From contig JAAKFB010000039.1 of assembly GCA_011065235.1 (NCBI GenBank), positions 1 through 11,558 of the forward strand: DNA of 11,558 bases, written 5' to 3'. The notes beneath the pieces were generated by a model. That model was not told the origin of the DNA and searched no databases. It was given only the letters and a program-made list of their open reading frames with translations. Positions 7,867 through 11,558 of this stretch are shown here, piece by piece (within the stretch, counting starts at the first letter, position 1; every line of letters starts with the position of its first letter). This stretch comes from Chlamydiota bacterium (lineage in GTDB: Bacteria; Chlamydiota; Chlamydiia; Chlamydiales; Rhabdochlamydiaceae). A program made the position numbers and the translations under genes.

Positions 7867-8680
7867 CCAGAAAAAAGAATCCAAACATTTAGCAATTGGG
7901 ATTCAAGAATATCTCACGACACGCGGAGCTACAGTTGTCGCTGAAGATGATGTCGCCTCTTCCATTGGCGCAACTCCCCTTTCCAAGGTCCCTGAAGATC
8001 AAATCGAGTTTCTCCTCTCCATGGGAGGAGACGGAACCATTCTAAATCTCGTTCACAAATATGCGCATCTCAATGCAGCGATCATCGGGATCAACTTAGG
8101 ACATCTTGGCTTTATGGCCGACATTCCCACTTCTGAGATCTACCCAAGCCTTCAAGATCTGATCTTAGGCAATTACGTCATCGACGAGAGGATCACACTC
8201 AAAGGAATACTGCCTACTGGAGAAGATCATTTTGCTGTAAACGATATTGTCGTTCATCGAGGAAAAAATAAAAGCCTCGTTGAAATGGCCCTCCATGTAA
8301 ATGGAACCTATCTCAACACCTTTGTCGCCGATGGGATCATCATTTCCACGCCAAACGGTTCGACTGCCTATTCCCTAGCCTCGGGAGGTCCCATTGTCAC
8401 TCCCAACCAAAATGCCTTCATCATCACGCCCATCAGTCCTCATACCATTTCCAATCGCCCCATTGTGCTCAGTGGCGATGAAGAAATTCAGATCCAATAC
8501 TTAAGTACTCATGGTCCTTTAGAAATGAGTGTCGATGGTCTCACCGACAATGAGCTACACACCGGCGACGTTCTCAAAATAAGCCGTGGGGACAAGCTTT
8601 TCCGCCTTGTCAACCTAACACGGCACGATTACTTTTCAACTCTGCGGACCAAGCTCGCCTGGGCTGGTAAGCTCAGATGA
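7841..8680 (+). CDS. nadK: NAD kinase
   Basis: Phosphorylates NAD to NADP with ATP or polyphosphate in the cytoplasm. From ATG 7841 the protein is 279 residues (284 from ATG 7826) and begins MIIAIFPHS, like other NAD kinases. Family motifs appear in order: SMGGDGTILN (the GGDG nucleotide and phosphate site), GINLGHLGFMADI, FAVNDIVVHRG (the NE/D site), DGIIISTPNGSTAYSLASGG, TPISPHTISNRPIVL, and a C-terminal YFSTLRTKLAW. The conserved TPTGSTAY reads TPNGSTAY, a mild change. It is the last gene of the xseA operon and overlaps dxs by 26 bp, so it is probably coupled to it. An antisense gene overlaps its last 45 bp, but the conserved C-terminal motif shows that the NAD kinase frame is real to its stop. 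Confidence 0.96.
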   Translation: MIIAIFPHSQKKESKHLAIGIQEYLTTRGATVVAEDDVASSIGATPLSKVPEDQIEFLLSMGGDGTILNLVHKYAHLNAAIIGINLGHLGFMADIPTSEIYPSLQDLILGNYVIDERITLKGILPTGEDHFAVNDIVVHRGKNKSLVEMALHVNGTYLNTFVADGIIISTPNGSTAYSLASGGPIVTPNQNAFIITPISPHTISNRPIVLSGDEEIQIQYLSTHGPLEMSVDGLTDNELHTGDVLKISRGDKLFRLVNLTRHDYFSTLRTKLAWAGKLR

Positions 8681-9049
8681 ATATTCAAAGCACTTCCTTG
8701 CCTCTTCTACATTCCCCTCTTGGTCCAAGTTTTCTCCCAATTGCTGCAGAGCAGCTTCGATGGAAGAACCCAGGCTACCATGGGGAACCTTTATCCCCTT
8801 TGTAGTTTCAGGATCAACTTTAACAACATGGCTAACTGAAATAGTGTAATTTCCTACTTTCACTTGAGTCATTATGGTCGTGGTAAGAGCATCAGTAGAG
8901 CAGAATCCTCTAACACTTTTCCACGGTAAACAAGGGGAATGGGTTTTTGAAAATATTTCAAACAATCGAGAAGAATGTGGCTGTGTATAGAATTGAGTGA
9001 ATGCTTGGGGTTTCCAAGGAGTCACACTGGAAAAACATTTAATGAGCAT
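8636..9049 (-). CDS. Hypothetical protein with one TPR-like segment
   Basis: I do not recognise this 137-residue protein. The start at ATG 9049 is supported by AAGGGG four bases upstream. A shorter 78-residue form from Met60 is possible but has no ribosome binding site. Residues 1-60 are rich in Ser, Thr, Pro and basic residues, with only two acidic residues. The second half contains SSIEAALQQLGENLDQEG then NVEEARKCFEYSSEL (about 95-127), which has the spacing of a single tetratricopeptide-like helix pair. The last 14 codons and the stop lie antisense to the 3' end of the NAD kinase gene and read EYSSELTSPGELGPQS at the end, possibly a non-conserved extension. It lies 56 bp downstream of another small gene on the same strand. 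The polar, acid-poor N-terminus could be a type III secretion signal, but that is speculation. Confidence 0.55.
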   Translation of the reverse strand: MLIKCFSSVTPWKPQAFTQFYTQPHSSRLFEIFSKTHSPCLPWKSVRGFCSTDALTTTIMTQVKVGNYTISVSHVVKVDPETTKGIKVPHGSLGSSIEAALQQLGENLDQEGNVEEARKCFEYSSELTSPGELGPQS

Positions 9050-9053
9050 ATAT

Positions 9054-9059
9054 CCCCTT
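9054..9059 (-). promoter_or_regulatory. Strong ribosome binding site for the 137-residue gene
   Basis: On the - strand AAGGGG is followed by ATAT and the ATG at 9047-9049. It decides the long start for this otherwise unrecognised gene and resembles the site of the gene just upstream (AAAAGGGGA in both). Confidence 0.55.
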
Positions 9060-9105
9060 TTGAATTTGAAACCTCAGGAGACTACCAAAAAACTAAATAA
9101 AAACA

Positions 9106-9429
9106 CTACTCAAATATTTTGGTCCGTATCGTTTGAATATCACCTATTGCTCTGTCAAAAGCGTCTTTAATTTCTTTTTTGTAGGAATTTTGCTTGAGAA
9201 AACGTGTTTCTAATTTAGCAAGATTTTCAGCTTGTTCTTTATTAGTAGCCTTGCAATCTCCAGCTTTGATTTTTTCTGCGACAGTTGCGATTTTATATTG
9301 GTCTGAGTAGAGATTCTTGAACCAAACGACGATTTTGCTTAGGAAATTTTTATCATGAACCTCTAGGTTCTTATCGACAAAAACTGTGTTAAGATCTTTT
9401 TCTGAATTGAGTGCTTCTTGAATGTTCAT
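9106..9429 (-). CDS. Small charged helical hypothetical protein
   Basis: I do not recognise this 107-residue protein. It begins MNIQEALNSEKDLNTVF and is rich in Lys, Glu, Asp and Asn, with predicted amphipathic helices throughout (for example SKIVVWFKNLYSDQYKIATV at 31-50, NLAKLETRFLKQ and DAFDRAIGDIQTIRTKI). There is no signal peptide, membrane span or catalytic motif, and one cysteine (CKATNK). A GGGGAG six bases before the ATG supports real translation. Base composition is AT-rich: a hand count of 9301-9360 gives 21 G+C of 60, against 29 of 60 in a dxs sample (7321-7380). It is the first gene of a likely pair with the 137-residue gene. A lineage-specific gene, possibly acquired, is the most I can say. 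Confidence 0.65.
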   Translation of the reverse strand: MNIQEALNSEKDLNTVFVDKNLEVHDKNFLSKIVVWFKNLYSDQYKIATVAEKIKAGDCKATNKEQAENLAKLETRFLKQNSYKKEIKDAFDRAIGDIQTIRTKIFE

Positions 9430-9435
9430 TTTAAT

Positions 9436-9441
9436 CTCCCC
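9436..9441 (-). promoter_or_regulatory. Strong ribosome binding site for the 107-residue gene
   Basis: On the - strand GGGGAG stands six bases before the ATG at 9427-9429, preceded by an A-rich stretch. This is stronger than the sites of most housekeeping genes in the window. Confidence 0.6.
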
Positions 9442-9474
9442 TTTTCTTTTTTCTATATCCGAACAAAAAATTAA

Positions 9475-9506
9475 ATTCTAGAACTTGTGCTGCATGTAGG
9501 CGTCAA
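9475..9506 (-). promoter_or_regulatory. Weak promoter candidate for the small-gene pair
   Basis: On the - strand TTGACG (9501-9506) is a good -35. The only nearby -10 options are TCTAGA at 18-base spacing or TAGAAT (9475-9480) at 20-base spacing, so the match is weak. Position supports it: it is the only gap upstream of the 107-residue gene. Confidence 0.25.
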
Positions 9507-9553
9507 ATAGAAATGTCCCCCTTGCACTAGAGAAGGCCTAATCGTTGTAGTAA

Positions 9554-9586
9554 GGAAAAATCATCGGGAGATGAATCGATTTTTCC
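9554..9586 (-). terminator. Hairpin after holB, possible terminator
   Basis: GGAAAAATC (9554-9562) and GATTTTTCC (9578-9586) form a perfect 9-bp inverted repeat. An alternative inner pairing of TCATC (9561-9565) with GATGA (9570-9574) closes a GGGA loop. The structure lies 11 bp after the holB stop. On the - strand the 3' arm contains the T-run and is followed by CCTT rather than a clean U-tract, so termination would be modest. The A/T-rich stem could act in either direction. Confidence 0.4.
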
Positions 9587-9597
9587 CTCGAGGATTG

Positions 9598-10281
9598 TCA
9601 GATTATTTCTTTACGGGCCCTTACTTCGAGGAAGAGATTTAAGAGAACCGTACGCAATTTGACATTGTGATCGAGGGCTTTTTGCGAGGTCACAATCAGC
9701 GCTGAGGCTTTTTGGAACAGGTTTGGGTTTTTCTGCTCTGCTACCCAGGTGAGGAAGCCTTTGAACAAGGTGGTGGGATTCTCCTCTTCGAGATTGGGAA
9801 GAGCGTCCAGGAGGGCATCCCACTTCTCGTTTTGGGCAAGGGAGAGATAAGGGCTTAAATCAAACGCTTCGGGATCGATTTGGGTGTAAGAGATCGGATG
9901 AAGACGTGAGCGGACAGTGGGCAGCAAGCGATCGGGATGGTTGGTAAGGAGGATAAAGAATGTATCGGGACTCGGCTCTTCGAGGGTTTTGAGAAGGGCA
10001 TTGCTCGCGGAAGGAAGCATTTTCTCCGCATCTTCGATCAGAAACACTTTGCAGGGGGATTCAAAGGGAGGAAGCGCCATTTCACGGATGAGCGTTTGCA
10101 TGTTGGCCATCGGGTGAAGGTCGCTTTTGCCCTCAGGGATATAGATGTGCAGATCGGGGTGATTGCCTGAATCGATTTTTGCAGAGCCAATAAGCTCTTT
10201 GGCAAGTGCAAGGGCATCGCTACGGCTAGCACCGATGAGGAGACAAGGATTTTTAAGTGTTTGCGGCAAAACAGTGGACAT
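9598..10281 (-). CDS. holB: DNA polymerase III delta-prime subunit
   Basis: Clamp-loader subunit that helps load the beta clamp on DNA. The 227-residue protein has the AAA+ clamp-loader core: HPDLHIYIPEGKSDLHP at 41-57, KVFLIEDAEKM at 78-88, SNALLKTLEEPSPDTFFILL at 93-112, and HPDRLLPTVRSRLHPI at 115-130. The sensor/arginine motif SRC reads SRL (125-127). The Walker A region (LLIGASRSDALALAKEL, 14-30) lacks the GxxGxGK pattern, and there is no four-cysteine zinc module. Delta-prime is a non-ATPase stator in E. coli, so the lost P-loop is tolerable. The protein is about 100 residues shorter than E. coli HolB, mainly lacking zinc-module and C-terminal residues. Its ATG lies inside the end of the upstream tmk remnant (29-bp overlap), a relic of an operon in which translation was coupled. 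Confidence 0.88.
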   Translation of the reverse strand: MSTVLPQTLKNPCLLIGASRSDALALAKELIGSAKIDSGNHPDLHIYIPEGKSDLHPMANMQTLIREMALPPFESPCKVFLIEDAEKMLPSASNALLKTLEEPSPDTFFILLTNHPDRLLPTVRSRLHPISYTQIDPEAFDLSPYLSLAQNEKWDALLDALPNLEEENPTTLFKGFLTWVAEQKNPNLFQKASALIVTSQKALDHNVKLRTVLLNLFLEVRARKEII

Positions 10282-10472
10282 CGATCAACTTAAGAGCTTC
10301 TTCAAAAACGGCTTCTCTCGATTGTGATCCATCGACGATTTGAAAGCGAGCGGGATTTTGCTCGCCGATATGATGAAAGGCCTCGCGGATTTTACGATGG
10401 AATGCAATGTCTTCTTTCTCGATCTGATCTTTGCGCCCTGTTGCATCTTTGATTCTTTGAAGACTGATTTCG
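10253..10472 (-). pseudogene. tmk: Thymidylate kinase C-terminal fragment
   Basis: The end of the frame matches the C-terminal third of dTMP kinase: SLQRIKDATGRKDQIEKED, then FHRKIREAFHHIGEQNPARF, then QIVDGSQSREAVFEEAL. These correspond to the LID-side helix, the D(R/K)xExE stretch and the VxDAxxxxExV strand-helix end of the family. The N-terminal two thirds are missing: there is no EGxxGAGK P-loop, DRx or RDR-type substrate motif anywhere upstream in the window. Position directly before holB, overlapping it by 29 bp, is where tmk belongs in chlamydiae. Upstream of about 10472 the same frame encodes a toxin remnant. The fragment cannot have kinase activity alone. An intact tmk must exist elsewhere or the pathway be replaced, since dTDP synthesis is normally essential. 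Confidence 0.8.
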
Positions 10473-10750
10473 GCACCGTTTCCCATTCCCGCTGCTGTTT
10501 CAAGAACAAGAGTTCCCTCGGCTCTTTGGAGATTTTTGAAAACCGAGGCTAGCTTTTGCGCACTTTTCACGCTCTTACTTGCAACCTTGGCTAGAGCTCC
10601 AGGAGCAAGAATATCTGCTCCATGTTTCCCCAAAGCATATCCAGCAAGTTCTCCTCTTTTATCGGAAGGGATCGTGTCCCACTGAGTGACTAGCTAGTGG
10701 ATCTCTGGAGCCAAAGCCCCTCCAATGACGCCCCACTTATCATTACTTGC
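10473..10750 (-). pseudogene. Polymorphic-toxin pre-domain remnant fused to tmk
   Basis: In one frame the - strand reads KLASNDKWGVIGGALAPEI, then an in-frame TAG (10700-10702 region), then LVTQWDTIPSDKRGELAGY, ALGKHGADILAPGALAK, and SAQKLASVFKNLQRAEGTLV with LETAAGMGNG. The GELAGYALGKHGADI stretch is of the type I associate with the segment just before the C-terminal toxin in Rhs-like and related polymorphic toxins, including those of environmental chlamydiae; this is recalled, not searched. The only start after the TAG is TTG 10633 with no close ribosome binding site. It runs in frame into tmk near 10472 without a stop. Neither toxin tip nor N-terminal delivery domain is present. I read it as a dead orphan-module remnant. 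Confidence 0.6.
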
Positions 10751-11108
10751 GAGTTTTTTGGTAATTGAATGCTTTTAGGATTTTTTTTGCCATTTCCGTA
10801 ATTTTCTCCCATTCTGGCGTATTTATAAATTCTTGTGGCCAATTATTTTCATCGGAAAAGGTTCTGAATTTATCTCTGAATCTTTTCAAGATTTGATATT
10901 GGTTATCTGTAATTCCGAAATCTTTATAATTTTCTAAAATGGAATCACATTCCACAAAGAAATCACAGGCAGTGTCGTCGAAATCATCAACTTCAGGCCC
11001 TTCTCCCTTAATCCATATTCTTTTTTGATACTCTTTGCTAGAAATTCGTGTAAAAATATCAATAAATCCTTCTAATATTTGTTTTTTATTTTCATCTGAT
11101 ATCTTCAT
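10743..11108 (-). CDS. Immunity-like protein paired with the toxin tip
   Basis: A 121-residue acidic protein from ATG 11108; the TTG at 11114 is less likely because AAGGA sits six bases before the ATG (11115-11119). It begins MKISDENKKQILEGF and includes YQKRIWIKGEGPEVDDFDD, FGITDNQYQILKRFRD and NNWPQEFINTPEWEKITEMA. I recognise this pattern from small proteins encoded right after polymorphic-toxin C-termini and infer an immunity role: binding and neutralising the cognate toxin tip in the cytoplasm. The exact family cannot be named from sequence alone. It starts two bases after the toxin stop. Composition is AT-rich (19 G+C of 60 in 10741-10800), unlike the neighbouring core genes, which suggests acquisition. 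The last few codons run into the toxin pre-domain remnant, so the C-terminal KTRK may be non-native. Confidence 0.65.
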   Translation of the reverse strand: MKISDENKKQILEGFIDIFTRISSKEYQKRIWIKGEGPEVDDFDDTACDFFVECDSILENYKDFGITDNQYQILKRFRDKFRTFSDENNWPQEFINTPEWEKITEMAKKILKAFNYQKTRK

Positions 11109-11110
11109 AG

Positions 11111-11425
11111 TCAATCCTTAAATATGAATTCTTCAATAGGAATATGGGCTTCTGGAGCCGTTGAATTTACAATTTTTCCGAATTTATCAAGTGTTTTTCC
11201 ATTTTTCCTACAGATAACGTACGGTTTTTGCTGATGGGGATACTTGCTATGAGGCTTTCCTGGCATCACCCTGATAGAGGTATGTGTATGCTCAGGATGG
11301 ATATAAATCATTCCAGCTCCTCTGTCTGAAATCTTGACTCTAAAATTTTTTGGAATACCAGCTGGCTTAGGGAAAGTTGGAATACCTGTTTTATATATGA
11401 GTTCTCTGCACTGAGTTTCTGACAT
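11111..11425 (-). CDS. C-terminal toxin tip of a polymorphic toxin (5'-truncated)
   Basis: A 104-residue frame with no delivery domain. Its core is IPKNFRVKISDRGAGMIYIH, then HTSIRVMPGKPHSKYPHQQK, PYVICRKNGKTLDKFG and PEAHIPIEEFIF. This resembles the small C-terminal modules at the end of Rhs-like polymorphic toxins, with the RVMPGxPxS and QQxPYV signature followed by an HIPxxEF end. Many such tips are nucleases, but I cannot assign an activity; the conserved His, Arg and Lys residues would suit an RNase and this remains inference. An in-frame TGA lies at 11453-11455. Between it and ATG 11425 the frame still reads LFKDVHKKF, so homology may continue past the usable start. The ATG has no good ribosome binding site. 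I read it as the surviving tip of a broken toxin gene, followed by its immunity gene. Confidence 0.6.
   Translation of the reverse strand: MSETQCRELIYKTGIPTFPKPAGIPKNFRVKISDRGAGMIYIHPEHTHTSIRVMPGKPHSKYPHQQKPYVICRKNGKTLDKFGKIVNSTAPEAHIPIEEFIFKD
11115..11119 (-). promoter_or_regulatory. Ribosome binding site of the immunity-like gene
   Basis: AAGGA on the - strand, six bases before ATG 11108 and lying within the last codons of the toxin tip. It selects the ATG over the TTG at 11112-11114 and ties immunity translation to the toxin reading. Confidence 0.55.
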
Positions 11426-11474
11426 GAATTTTTTATGTACGTCCTTAAAAAGTCATGGCATAGCTATTTGAGAG

Positions 11475-11558
11475 CTAACCAGAAGGACCTAGAGCTAATG
11501 AGCGATACCTATCTGCTACCATGTTAGCCAGGTCAATAGACTCCCCTTTGAACTCACT
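11475..11558 (-). CDS. Partial open frame at the window edge, unidentified
   Basis: On the - strand a frame open to the window end codes for 27 residues ending at the TAG at 11475-11477. It reads SEFKGESIDLANMVADRYRS then LALGPSG. It is in a different frame from the toxin tip. It could be the end of another gene or a frameshifted upstream part of the toxin. Too short to identify. Confidence 0.3.
   Translation of the reverse strand, partial: SEFKGESIDLANMVADRYRSLALGPSG

Noticed and set aside
10253..10633. A functional 126-residue gene starting at TTG 10633
   Set aside because: No close ribosome binding site, an in-frame TAG upstream, and it joins parts of two unrelated families; a pseudogene fits better.
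10740..11558. Insertion sequence or transposase explaining the rearrangement
   Set aside because: No transposase motif, terminal inverted repeats or target duplication could be seen.
1..11558. CRISPR arrays, tRNA or rRNA genes
   Set aside because: No regularly spaced repeats and no cloverleaf or rRNA-like sequence; nearly all of the window is coding.

Overview
The window looks like a chromosomal segment of a member of the Chlamydiota, most likely an environmental (Parachlamydiales-type) lineage. The reasons are the tpiA / xseA-xseB-dxs neighbourhood known from chlamydiae, an LptD-like outer-membrane assembly protein, a holB gene in the tmk-holB context known from chlamydiae, and a polymorphic-toxin remnant of a kind I associate with amoeba-infecting chlamydiae. 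The phylum call rests on gene order and remembered protein similarity; no search could be run.

Layout. (1) 1-2870, + strand: the 3' part of a HEAT-repeat-like protein, then an LptD/OstA-like protein with signal peptide. (2) 2872-4439, - strand: a tight operon tpiA -> secG -> def (4-bp overlap, then stop and start directly adjacent), meeting lptD tail to tail with one base between. (3) 4440-4505: a short divergent intergenic region in which two sigma70-like promoters share their -10 region. (4) 4506-8680, + strand: xseA -> xseB -> dxs -> NAD kinase, every junction overlapping (4, 4 and 26 bp). These are housekeeping genes: exonuclease VII, the first step of the MEP isoprenoid pathway, and NADP synthesis. 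TpiA supplies glyceraldehyde-3-phosphate, one of the two Dxs substrates, so the two divergent operons are linked metabolically.

(5) 8636-9429, - strand: two small genes of unknown function with unusually strong Shine-Dalgarno sequences; the second runs 45 bp antisense into the end of the NAD kinase gene. (6) 9598-10281, - strand: holB (clamp-loader delta-prime), with a hairpin after its stop. (7) 10253-11558, - strand: a rearranged, partly AT-rich accessory region. In transcription order it holds an unidentified partial frame, a 5'-truncated polymorphic-toxin C-terminal tip, a small acidic immunity-like gene, and a pseudogene in which a toxin pre-domain remnant is joined in frame to the C-terminal third of thymidylate kinase. 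The N-terminal two thirds of tmk, with its P-loop, are absent from the window.

The most interesting part is region 7. It looks like the scar of a toxin/immunity cassette recombining into the tmk-holB operon, keeping the distal end of tmk and an intact holB. Other points worth a look are a Dxs with a shortened internal linker and altered TPP-motif residues, and the shared-promoter intergenic region. I saw no RNA genes, CRISPR arrays or insertion sequences. No gene-free stretch exceeds about 170 bases.
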